From positions 1,116,001 through 1,180,000 of the forward strand of contig NZ_FSRC01000001.1 in the NCBI RefSeq assembly GCF_900129785.1: 64,000 nucleotides of DNA. The letters run 5' to 3'. Within the stretch, counting starts at the first letter, position 1, and each line of letters starts with the position of its first letter. This DNA comes from Algoriphagus halophilus (GTDB lineage Bacteria > Bacteroidota > Bacteroidia > Cytophagales > Cyclobacteriaceae). The notes beneath the pieces are model-generated. The model was not told where the DNA came from. It made no database searches and saw only the letters and a program-made list of their open reading frames with translations. This document shows positions 24,391 to 32,447 of the stretch, piece after piece. The position numbers were made by a program, and so were the translations under genes.

Positions 24391-27300
24391 ATGGAACCTA
24401 AAAGATTGATATCCTTAATGACTTTTCCTCAGCGATTTGATGGGAATACGCTGACTTTAAATATTGTCGTAGTGCCAAGGAATACAAACCCCTTTTCCAC
24501 TTGGTCCACGGGCCTTCCCAATCCAACTAATGTGCCAGGATTTGCGAATTTTCAACCGGAGTTTAGTTTGTCTATTGTCAGAGGTTCGGAAGATTTTCCT
24601 TTGAGTAATGCGACTGCTCCGAGTAGAATTCCAATTGTACAGGCTGTAAATGTGATACCGGCTTCCAATAAGGCAGATATTATTCAAAAAGTGGCCGATG
24701 CCATGCCTTTACCAATCACGGATAACACGGATAAATTGCCTGCCCCGGTACCAGTAGAAAATAGTATTAAAAAATACTTGCCGTTTTCCTATCGTGATCG
24801 TTTCAATTTCACCCAGCCTAGACACCCCAATGCCGTGACGGATGATGGATACCATTGCGCCGTTCGGGATAAAATTCCAACAATCAATTACCAACCCAGG
24901 ACGGAGTTGAGTTGGGGAAAAGTATTTGCCAACATTTTGAGACAACCCCTCTTGGCGAAAGCCTGCGGGATGATTTACGAGGTACAGCTTCAAGTGCAGG
25001 CAGATTGGTTTGAAGATGGGGGTTATATCTATGCGGATATAATAAATGACCCTTATGCAGTGGCCCAGGCCGGATTGCTTGAACATGCTGATGGACCTTT
25101 GATCAAGCGATATGCTGCAAAAATCCCAACACTAACGATGGGAGAAAGCCGCCCTGTATTTGCCCCGGTTTTGTTTCCTGTTTTATATAAGAAGGTATCT
25201 GATGCAAGTGAACCTGTGCCATTGGGTCCTTGGGATGAATTATTTATGGAGGCTCAGACATATAATGATGGATTTGCCAAAATTGTACATGCCAACCAAC
25301 CGGTCAGTGGTAATTTATTGGAGGAAACACAAGATGAATTACCTCCCCAATCCGATTCTGGTATTCGCCTGGGTTGGGATGATGAGCAGATTCTTGTTTG
25401 GTACTTGCGGCAAATGATTGAAAATCCCTCTGATCCGGGTTCCAATGAACGGATTGATGCTCCTTTAGGAGTCATGGGATACCATATAGATGTTAGGCAA
25501 GCTAGCCCGGGTAATGATTGGGAAAGTTTGAATAGCATTGAAATCAATGAAGCTGAAAATATGTTTTCAGGTCAACTTGACTCAAGTTCAACGGAGCTTC
25601 CCTACCAAGTCTACCCCAATAAAATCAGTGGCCCAAACAGCGACCATTATTGGTTGCCCATGTATTATGCCCATTGGATTGGAAAAAATCTGGTAACTGA
25701 GGATCAGGATGCCTTGGAAATCTACAGGAACCATGAGGAAAATGGGGGCATTCAAGGTGTGGTGCAGGATAAGAAAGTAGTGCAGAATAAGACCTTGATT
25801 CCGACTCCATTGACAACTCAGCTTCGATATGGAAATAGCTATGAATTCAGGATTAGGATGACTGATATTTCAGGTGGAGGTCCGAATTTGGACGATGAGC
25901 CCTTAAATGCAGCACCTAGTCCCGAAACCAGCGTTTCTTTCAAGAGGTTTGTAAATCCTGCGATGTTGAGAATTGAGAAACCGATAGAGATCAGAAGTAA
26001 TCTAAGGACTTATTTCAATGCGTTGGATGATGATGAAACGCAATTTGACCCGAATCCAAGTTTTTCAATTCAGCGACCATTGTTGGAATATCCTGCTGTT
26101 GTCTTTACCAATAAATACCAGGGAATAGGTCAGGACCCAGTGGCACTTTTGAAAGCCTTGCCTTTCCAGGAAGATGGATTAAAACCTGCTTTGCCTGATC
26201 CTGATGTAACGCATGTAAAGATCCGAGTGGAGGTAAAATCTCTAAGAATGGATACCCAGTTAAGCCAAAAAGGAGATGATAGTTTCATTACCTTGTATGA
26301 AACAAACAGGTTTTTTCCTGAGGAGTTTGAGGGTACGCTCACTATTCCCATGGAATTCATTGATGTTCCGGTATTGAATTTAGGAGAGCCTGCCAACCCG
26401 TTTTTAAGGGATGATTTATTGATAGACGACCTCAACGGAATGGAAGGCTTGATCCTACCGACGGGAAGACATATCCGGATATCCATGAGAGCAGTGGCAG
26501 TCAGTGATGGAGCTCCTGAAAGTTATTTTGGCTTTATTGATGAAGAGGAGGATAAGGATAGTCGCTATGGTAAAAACCAACAGTTTATGTTGTATAAAGA
26601 GCCTAGCATTGAAGATGATTTATTGCAACCTTTTGAGGCGATTGCTCCAGTTCAGGCGTTGTTTTTAAAACCTGACTCTGTTCCAACGGTTAAAGGTGAT
26701 ATTTATAAATCCTTAATAAGGAGGAATTCAGAAGAGGAGCAATCAGGTGTGGTAGAAAGATTGGCCGATGCCTTGGGGGTGAGGGCCAAAGGCTTAACCT
26801 TGGTGGCTCCTAAAGGAGAACGAATTGCTTTTGGATGTAATTCAAGGATCAGACATACCCTTGCGCCAGACGGAAGTTCTATCACGTTTGCTACTAAAGC
26901 AGACCTATATAATCATTGGATTGCTACCTTAAGTTATAAGATCAACAGAGACTGGGCCTGGGATTCCCTGGAAGATGTGGGGTTTGTGATCGAAAGGGCT
27001 TATAAATTCCGAAAGGATTCCGAGTCTGAGACAAGAGTCAATACTTATTTAGGAGATATTGAAATCAAGCATACGGTTTCCTTCGAAGCCCTACAGGCAG
27101 ATAGCTTTGATCGTGTGAACAGGAATTATACGAGAATCATTTACATTGATGCCCTAGACCCCAAAAATGAGCTCAAACAACCCAATGGTGAACTAAGATT
27201 TCCAGATGAAATATGGGCAGAATATAAAATCAAGCCCAATGTAAAATCAGGTCATCCGGAACCTGCCATCATTGAAACGGATCAGTTGACGCTTCCAACT

Positions 27301-28512
27301 GTTTTACCTCCAGCTCAAGTCCCAAAATTAGTCAGTGTAGGGATTGCCTTTTCACCTTATGAAAGATCGGATGATTATAGTTCTTCTGAGGCGAGGAAAA
27401 GGTATTTATGGGTTGAATTTGATCAACCTGTGGAGAATCCTGATGACACCTATTATTGTCGTGTATTGGGCAATGCTCCGGATCAACTGTTGGCCAGTAA
27501 TGAAGGGGATCAGTTTGTTCCTCCGGAAGAAGCAGCCATTAGTTTGGATCCGGAATTAACCAGACAGATCATTCCGGGACAAAGTGATGATAAAGCAGGA
27601 ATTGCTGCAATGCAACCCATGACTGCTGCTAGTGATAGTGATCGACATTATATTCTTCCTATTCCCTCAGGAATGCATGCTGAAAGTCCTGAAATGTTTG
27701 GGTTTTTTACCTATGAATTCAGGGTGGGACATGGTCATTGGCCAGATAGAGAGGATAACCTTTGGTCTACTGCCCAAGGAAGGTTTGGAAGGCCATTGAG
27801 AGTGACAGGGGTACAACATCCTGCCCCGACCCTGCTTTGCTCTTTGAACCGGAGTAAAAATCATTTGTATGTCAGCGCCCCGTATGCGAAAGCAGTGCAT
27901 AATGGTAAGAATGTAACTTCAAAACCTCCAAGGACCAGTCTCTGGACATTGGTATATGCGCAAGTTTTCCAAGCCGATGGGAGGGATTTTAGAAACATTT
28001 TATTAGGTGAGATCGAGATGAAAATCGGTGTTAGAGTGAATACGGATCCAAAAGAATTGAAAAAAATAAATGACTTGACACAGCAGGTTTATTTCAAACC
28101 GACCATTGGTGATTATACCAAAGGAAGTGTCAGCATCAATCCTAACCTGATTAAAACAGGGAATTTAATTGCTTCAATAAAAGATGAGCATCCCGTGGGA
28201 ACAGCAATCGTGACCTCCCAGGATATTGCTGATAAGCTCAAGCAATTAGGATTGCCAGAAGATAGTCCTTTAAGTGTGTTGGTAGTGGAGGTTTTTGGGA
28301 ATATTACCAATATCCATGACCACTTGAATCAATCCAGAAGTCAAAGGTCAGGAGAGGTGTCAGGAAGGTTCGCGGAGGGTTTGAAAGCTAAAAAAGCAGC
28401 AACTAACTTAGTTTCAACCATTAGACCTTTGAGTAGGGGCTTGGGACATTTTAGGATATTGAGGACTTCACCACTTACTAAAGTTCCGTTTGTTTGTTGT
28501 CCGACCTGTTAA
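24391..28512 (+). CDS. Giant protein of unknown function, second of a two-gene operon
   Basis: 1373 residues, no signal peptide. No family was recognised. The sequence is mostly beta: an N-terminal region with FPQRFDGNTLTLNIVVVPRN, an FnIII-like segment near 478 (TQLRYGNSYEFRIRMTDISG), a middle region ending YRNHEENGGIQG, and a C-terminal part with YEFRVGHGHW and WSTAQGRFGRPLRVTGVQHP near 1126-1145. This last block looks like a conserved core. The very end is VPFVCCPTC, a Cys-Cys-x2-Cys cluster as the last residues. It starts 22 bp after the first giant gene, with a terminator directly after its own stop, so the pair forms a closed unit. The partner is probably the first giant protein. Confidence 0.75.
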   Translation: MEPKRLISLMTFPQRFDGNTLTLNIVVVPRNTNPFSTWSTGLPNPTNVPGFANFQPEFSLSIVRGSEDFPLSNATAPSRIPIVQAVNVIPASNKADIIQKVADAMPLPITDNTDKLPAPVPVENSIKKYLPFSYRDRFNFTQPRHPNAVTDDGYHCAVRDKIPTINYQPRTELSWGKVFANILRQPLLAKACGMIYEVQLQVQADWFEDGGYIYADIINDPYAVAQAGLLEHADGPLIKRYAAKIPTLTMGESRPVFAPVLFPVLYKKVSDASEPVPLGPWDELFMEAQTYNDGFAKIVHANQPVSGNLLEETQDELPPQSDSGIRLGWDDEQILVWYLRQMIENPSDPGSNERIDAPLGVMGYHIDVRQASPGNDWESLNSIEINEAENMFSGQLDSSSTELPYQVYPNKISGPNSDHYWLPMYYAHWIGKNLVTEDQDALEIYRNHEENGGIQGVVQDKKVVQNKTLIPTPLTTQLRYGNSYEFRIRMTDISGGGPNLDDEPLNAAPSPETSVSFKRFVNPAMLRIEKPIEIRSNLRTYFNALDDDETQFDPNPSFSIQRPLLEYPAVVFTNKYQGIGQDPVALLKALPFQEDGLKPALPDPDVTHVKIRVEVKSLRMDTQLSQKGDDSFITLYETNRFFPEEFEGTLTIPMEFIDVPVLNLGEPANPFLRDDLLIDDLNGMEGLILPTGRHIRISMRAVAVSDGAPESYFGFIDEEEDKDSRYGKNQQFMLYKEPSIEDDLLQPFEAIAPVQALFLKPDSVPTVKGDIYKSLIRRNSEEEQSGVVERLADALGVRAKGLTLVAPKGERIAFGCNSRIRHTLAPDGSSITFATKADLYNHWIATLSYKINRDWAWDSLEDVGFVIERAYKFRKDSESETRVNTYLGDIEIKHTVSFEALQADSFDRVNRNYTRIIYIDALDPKNELKQPNGELRFPDEIWAEYKIKPNVKSGHPEPAIIETDQLTLPTVLPPAQVPKLVSVGIAFSPYERSDDYSSSEARKRYLWVEFDQPVENPDDTYYCRVLGNAPDQLLASNEGDQFVPPEEAAISLDPELTRQIIPGQSDDKAGIAAMQPMTAASDSDRHYILPIPSGMHAESPEMFGFFTYEFRVGHGHWPDREDNLWSTAQGRFGRPLRVTGVQHPAPTLLCSLNRSKNHLYVSAPYAKAVHNGKNVTSKPPRTSLWTLVYAQVFQADGRDFRNILLGEIEMKIGVRVNTDPKELKKINDLTQQVYFKPTIGDYTKGSVSINPNLIKTGNLIASIKDEHPVGTAIVTSQDIADKLKQLGLPEDSPLSVLVVEVFGNITNIHDHLNQSRSQRSGEVSGRFAEGLKAKKAATNLVSTIRPLSRGLGHFRILRTSPLTKVPFVCCPTC

Positions 28513-28531
28513 TGGATGACTGGTACATTGG

Positions 28532-28562
28532 AAGCTCCTGGAACGTTTTCAGGAGCTTTTTT
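28532..28562 (+). terminator. Terminator of the giant-gene operon
   Basis: Stem AAGCTCCTG (28532-28540) / CAGGAGCTT (28550-28558), 9-nt loop, followed by TTTT. Confidence 0.88.
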
Positions 28563-28590
28563 ATTGAAATGTTCATTAAATCAATAAAAA

Positions 28591-28634
28591 GTGATTTTTA
28601 TCACCTAATTGGTTTCCACTACTTCTTAAATTTG
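28591..28634 (+). promoter_or_regulatory. crp promoter with autoregulatory-type operator
   Basis: GTGAT-TTTT-ATCAC (28591-28604), then TAAATTTG (28627-28634), an exact -7 consensus. Operator centre to -7 start is 29.5 bp, equivalent to about -42 from the expected start, which is a class II activator position. Confidence 0.7.
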
Positions 28635-28647
28635 ATTTTTATGCATT

Positions 28648-29304
28648 ATGAATCTAGAAGAGCTTAAATCGTACTTACCCAATTTTACAGACCCCAAACT
28701 GCTTCAAGCGATTTTGGATAAAGGTCAAATTATTCATTTGGCAGCAGGTAAGGTTCTCATGGAACCCGGTCAATTCGTAAAAATGGTACCCATAGTTTTA
28801 GAGGGGTCTATCAAAATCCTAAGAATGGATGAAGAAGGGAAAGAGCTGTTTTTGTATTATTTGGATGCCGGTGAAACCTGTGCCCTGTCTTTGACCTGTT
28901 GCGCAGCTTCAAAACCAAGTGAGATAAGGGCAATAGTAGAAGAGGATACCACGTTGGTTGGAATTCCGATTGCAGTACATGAACAATGGACGGATGAATT
29001 CAGGCAATGGAAAGATTTTGTGTCCAATACCTACCAAAGTAGATTTCAGGAAATGCTGGTAGCATTAGATGCTGTGGCCTTCAAACGAATGGATGAACGC
29101 TTGATGCGATATATTGTGACTAAAATGAAACAACATAAAGCCAATGAACTTCATACCACGCATCAAGAAATCGCCAATGAATTGGGAACCTCCCGTGAAG
29201 TAATTTCGAGATTATTAAAGCAATTGGAGAAGAAAAAGTGGATTGAACTGGGTAGAAATGTGATCTATATCCGTGATGATTTTGAAGAGTTGATTAGTAA
29301 ATAA
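28648..29304 (+). CDS. Crp/Fnr-family transcription regulator
   Basis: 218 residues: N-terminal cyclic-nucleotide-binding-like beta roll (about 15-125), dimer helix (RFQEMLVALDAVAFKRMDERL), and a C-terminal winged helix THQEIANELGTSREVISRLLKQLEKK. The recognition helix has E-V-I-S-R, the Fnr-type ExxSR signature that reads TGA/TCA half-sites, consistent with GTGAT-N4-ATCAC next to it. There is no N-terminal Cys cluster for an oxygen-sensing Fe-S cluster; instead ETCALSLTCC holds three Cys in the sensor domain, and these might react with persulfide or oxidants. The stop touches the convergent gene (29305) with no gap. Likely autoregulated and likely also regulator of sqr and tauE. Confidence 0.92.
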   Translation: MNLEELKSYLPNFTDPKLLQAILDKGQIIHLAAGKVLMEPGQFVKMVPIVLEGSIKILRMDEEGKELFLYYLDAGETCALSLTCCAASKPSEIRAIVEEDTTLVGIPIAVHEQWTDEFRQWKDFVSNTYQSRFQEMLVALDAVAFKRMDERLMRYIVTKMKQHKANELHTTHQEIANELGTSREVISRLLKQLEKKKWIELGRNVIYIRDDFEELISK

Positions 29305-30108
29305 TCAAGTCATGATTAGGAGGGGAACGTGTGTATGATAGGCCATTTGTAAAGATTTACTCTTCGTGAGGATTTGCTCCCAAAGGTTTTTATGATGATG
29401 GCACATGACTAGAATGGTGTCATCATTTTTAGAAAGGTATTGTTCCATGCCATTGATCAAGTCTTCCGAATAAAACGTATGAAGCTTAACAGGAATCTCT
29501 GGATATTTTTTTTGTACAAAAGCCTCTAATCCAAGCACGCAAAGTTCTTCTTTAAAATTCTTCTGTAATTGAATATGAAGAAATTCTAATTGTAAATTCC
29601 AGTTCTTACTTAACGAGATTACCCATTCTATAAAAGGCTCTTCATGTTCGGCAAATTCCAAGGCAAGAGTTACTTTTTCAATGTGATCGATTTTAGTTTC
29701 GCTAGGCACCAAAAGTACCGGGCAAACAGAATTCTTTACTACCTCTACCGAGGTGCTTCCAAATAATTTCTGTTCAATCCCACTTGCTCCGTGAGTTCCT
29801 AAGACGATTAAATCTGCATTTATTTCTTCTGCTGTTTTGGCAGTCATGATAGAAACCGTTCCCTCTTTGATGAGGTAATCCATCTTAACTCCCTCTTTTT
29901 TAGTTTCTTCAATCAGCCCTTGTATGTATTTTTCAGCATCTCTATGCATACCATCTATGACAATAGCTGCTTGCGCCGCAAAATCATAAATTGCTTCAAT
30001 GACATGCAAGATGGTAATCGTTGCATTTTTCTTTTTTGCTAAGATGATCGCAAAGTCAAAGGTTTTTTTCGAGTTTTCGGAAAAATCTAAAGGCAGTAAA
30101 ATTCTCAT
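29305..30108 (-). CDS. Tandem-domain universal stress protein
   Basis: 267 residues with two UspA-type domains. The first has ILLPLDFSENSKKTFDFA at its start and the G-x2-G-x9-G-S ATP motif GTHGASGIEQKLFGSTSVEVV near residue 108. The second domain (from about 145) has lost the motif: its end is LVMCHHHKNLWEQILTKSKS, so it probably no longer binds nucleotide. It converges on crp with no gap and diverges from tauE; a conserved USP in a sulfur island is common but its client is unknown. Confidence 0.88.
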   Translation of the reverse strand: MRILLPLDFSENSKKTFDFAIILAKKKNATITILHVIEAIYDFAAQAAIVIDGMHRDAEKYIQGLIEETKKEGVKMDYLIKEGTVSIMTAKTAEEINADLIVLGTHGASGIEQKLFGSTSVEVVKNSVCPVLLVPSETKIDHIEKVTLALEFAEHEEPFIEWVISLSKNWNLQLEFLHIQLQKNFKEELCVLGLEAFVQKKYPEIPVKLHTFYSEDLINGMEQYLSKNDDTILVMCHHHKNLWEQILTKSKSLQMAYHTHVPLLIMT

Positions 30109-30248
30109 AGTAACCCGTTTTTTTTATAATTTACAAAAAAGGATCTTCGGGATCACCTTCGATTTGTTTTCTTTTTTACATTCTTTGTAGTTTCTATTTG
30201 TACCATTTTCCCTAGCTATCTGAACTTATTTTTATTTTCCGATCAAGT

Positions 30249-30292
30249 GTAACATTTGTCACTACTTACCGCTACCAGCTAACGTACTTTTG
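30249..30292 (+). promoter_or_regulatory. tauE-rhodanese promoter with Crp/Fnr-type operator
   Basis: GTAAC-ATTT-GTCAC (30249-30262), an imperfect version of the GTGAT-N4-ATCAC palindrome (11 of 14 identical to the sqr site), then TACTTTTG (30285-30292), an exact TAnnTTTG box. Spacing centre to -7 start is again 29.5 bp. Confidence 0.6.
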
Positions 30293-30317
30293 TGGTGTTA
30301 ATTCTGAATAAAAAATT

Positions 30318-31124
30318 ATGGATTTAGTAAATATTATAGGATTTGCATCTGCAGTAATCATCGGGGTCTCCCTAGGACTTATTGGGGGAGGAGGATCTAT
30401 ATTAACGGTTCCTGTACTGGTATACATCTTAGGTGTGGAACCAGTATTGGCGACAGCTTATTCGCTATTTGTGGTGGGTAGTACTTCATTGGTAGGCTCC
30501 TTTACCTATATGAAGAAGAACTTGGTGGATTATAAAACCGCTTTGGTTTTTGCAGTCCCTTCGTTTATCGCAGTCTTTTTAACAAGAAAATTCCTGGTTC
30601 CGGCTCTGCCAGATCCCTTATTTTCTATAGGAGGGTTTGAATTGGCTAAAAGTGTGGGGATTATGGTGTTTTTCTCAATCATCATGCTGGCAGCATCCTA
30701 TTCGATGATCAAAGAGAAAAAGGCAAATAAAGAAGAAGGAAATGGAGAGGTGAAGTTTAACTTCCCCATGATCGCATTAGAAGGATCCGTAGTTGGACTG
30801 GTAACAGGTATAGTGGGTGCTGGGGGAGGATTTTTGATCATTCCTGCTTTGGTAATACTTGCGAAATTACCTATGAAAATGGCCGTAGGGACTTCTCTTC
30901 TAATTATTTCTGCAAAATCTCTTATAGGATTTCTTGGAGATGTGGCCAACCAACCAATTGATTGGAAGATGCTGATCATCTTTACTGCATTGTCTATCAT
31001 TGGGATCTTTATAGGAAGTTCATTGTCTAAAAAGATCAATGAAAAAGCACTGAAAAAAGGATTTGGATGGTTCGTTCTTGGAATGGGAATTTACATTATA
31101 TCCAAAGAACTGATATTCGTATAG
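30318..31124 (+). CDS. TauE/SafE-family sulfite/organosulfur exporter
   Basis: 268 residues and about 8 transmembrane helices in two repeats. Repeat one begins GVSLGLIGGGGSILTVPVLVYILG and repeat two VVGLVTGIVGAGGGFLIIPALVIL, the paired glycine motifs of the family. Members export sulfite, sulfoacetate or related anions. Together with the rhodanese 72 bp downstream and the Crp/Fnr operator at its promoter, it fits disposal of products of sulfide oxidation started by Sqr. Confidence 0.9.
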   Translation: MDLVNIIGFASAVIIGVSLGLIGGGGSILTVPVLVYILGVEPVLATAYSLFVVGSTSLVGSFTYMKKNLVDYKTALVFAVPSFIAVFLTRKFLVPALPDPLFSIGGFELAKSVGIMVFFSIIMLAASYSMIKEKKANKEEGNGEVKFNFPMIALEGSVVGLVTGIVGAGGGFLIIPALVILAKLPMKMAVGTSLLIISAKSLIGFLGDVANQPIDWKMLIIFTALSIIGIFIGSSLSKKINEKALKKGFGWFVLGMGIYIISKELIFV

Positions 31125-31195
31125 TTTAGTCCTATGTGACTTTTGATACTGATAGTCAATAAGTTTTGAAAGACTTTTGCGTCAAAATTAATCCT

Positions 31196-31531
31196 ATGAA
31201 TAATTCTTCCAATACTGTGTCCAAGAACTATAGAGAAATTGCTTCCGGTGAATTTCATGATTTGGCAATAATGCCTCATACCATAGTAGTGGATGTAAGA
31301 TCAGCAGGTGAGTTTGAAGGAGGAAAAATTAGAGGGGCAATTAACCTGGATGTATCCTCAAGTGATTTCATGAATCAAATTCAAAATCTATCGAAGGATA
31401 TCACTTATTTGATTTATTGTAGAAGTGGAAATAGAAGTGGAATGGCCTGTGCAATCATGAATGAAATGGGTTTTAAAGAGGTTATTAATCTTAAACAGGG
31501 ATTATTATTATGGCCATTTGAATTGGTCTAA
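31196..31531 (+). CDS. Single-domain rhodanese-like sulfurtransferase
   Basis: 111 residues from ATG 31196; an in-frame TTG at 31166 gives a longer version, but the first ATG fits better. The domain spans nearly the whole protein: VVDVRSAGEFEGGKIRGAINLD, then the active-site loop YCRSGNRSG with the persulfide-carrying Cys, and a C-terminal LKQGLLLWPFELV. It would transfer sulfane sulfur, probably from persulfides produced by Sqr. It has no signal peptide, so it acts in the cytoplasm. The strong terminator after its stop closes the unit. Confidence 0.9.
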   Translation: MNNSSNTVSKNYREIASGEFHDLAIMPHTIVVDVRSAGEFEGGKIRGAINLDVSSSDFMNQIQNLSKDITYLIYCRSGNRSGMACAIMNEMGFKEVINLKQGLLLWPFELV

Positions 31532-31551
31532 CTTATCATAGTTATTGTTGT

Positions 31552-31579
31552 AAAAAGAGTCTAATAGGCTCTTTTTTTT
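31552..31579 (+). terminator. Terminator after the rhodanese gene
   Basis: Stem AAAAAGAGTCT (31552-31562) / AGGCTCTTTTT (31566-31576) with one G-T pair, 3-nt loop, then more T. Confidence 0.9.
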
Positions 31580-31721
31580 GTTTTCGGTTGAATACAACTA
31601 GGATTAAATGATTGTTTTAGAAGGTGATGGAACCTTGATTTCTAGACAGGGTGGAGAGTAATTCATTGAGAGGTAAAAGTTTATGGGGTATTTTTATCGA
31701 ACTTTTTAACTCTTGAATTCC

Positions 31722-32441
31722 TTATCCTTTGTAAACTAAAATATAAAAGATGAGCCAGATTAGCAGGGGAAAATAATAGGAAATAAGCACGACAATTGAG
31801 CATTCTCCCAGCCCTCTGTTACTGATCATATGAAATCCATAAAGCCATAGAATTCCATAAAAAATTTCAAAAATATTAACGGTTCCCAAGGCATAGTGGT
31901 ATTGGGCAGCCACATTTTCAGATCCTAGTAAGGATAATAGTGAAAATGGACGATACTCATCAATTTCTTGAAAAGTGACGGAAGAGGAAGGATTTAGGTA
32001 AACAAGAAGTCTAATCAGTTCTGGGAAAATAAAAATCACCTCTGCGACTAAAGCAAATTTCCATAGTTCTTTATAAGGTACTTTGTATCCCAAGAAAAAA
32101 GCTCCAAGCCAGAATAAAAAGGAGATGGCAGTGAATTTCCAAAGAAGCGCGAAGGGTGTCCAAATGTAATTAAGTGCATTGAAAATATGGAAAATCATAA
32201 AGTCTCCACGGCTTTCCAAGGCATCATAATCTGGGATTGATTCCAGGATTAACGTATTGGTTAAATACCTAATGGATAAGAATAAAATTACCAAAATGAA
32301 AAAATATATTCTTTTGTCGAAATCTATTGTCTCTTTAAGACGTTGTGCTTCTATGGAAAGTGGTTTTGCCATTTTTTGATGATTCTCATCCAAATCTAAA
32401 AGATTGTTTGGGATTCCATCTAATTTTGCAATGTCATTCAT
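31722..32441 (-). CDS. Hypothetical multi-pass membrane protein
   Basis: 239 residues with about 5 transmembrane helices (FFILVILFLSIRYL, FTAISFLFWLGAFFLG, LVAEVIFIFPELIRLLVYL, IFYGILWLYGFHMI, LISYYFPLLIWLIFYILVY). No family was recognised. The start is uncertain: ATG 32441 lies only 6 bp from the start of the divergent gene, which leaves no space for promoters outside the coding sequence. The in-frame Met of MAKPLSIEAQRLKE, 22 residues further in, is an alternative. It has no visible partner. Confidence 0.6.
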   Translation of the reverse strand: MNDIAKLDGIPNNLLDLDENHQKMAKPLSIEAQRLKETIDFDKRIYFFILVILFLSIRYLTNTLILESIPDYDALESRGDFMIFHIFNALNYIWTPFALLWKFTAISFLFWLGAFFLGYKVPYKELWKFALVAEVIFIFPELIRLLVYLNPSSSVTFQEIDEYRPFSLLSLLGSENVAAQYHYALGTVNIFEIFYGILWLYGFHMISNRGLGECSIVVLISYYFPLLIWLIFYILVYKG

Positions 32442-32447
32442 TGAAAC

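Noticed and set aside
19230..26885. Long open frames on the minus strand over the two giant genes
   Set aside because: They are shadows of a strong plus-strand coding frame, without start context, neighbours or family resemblance.
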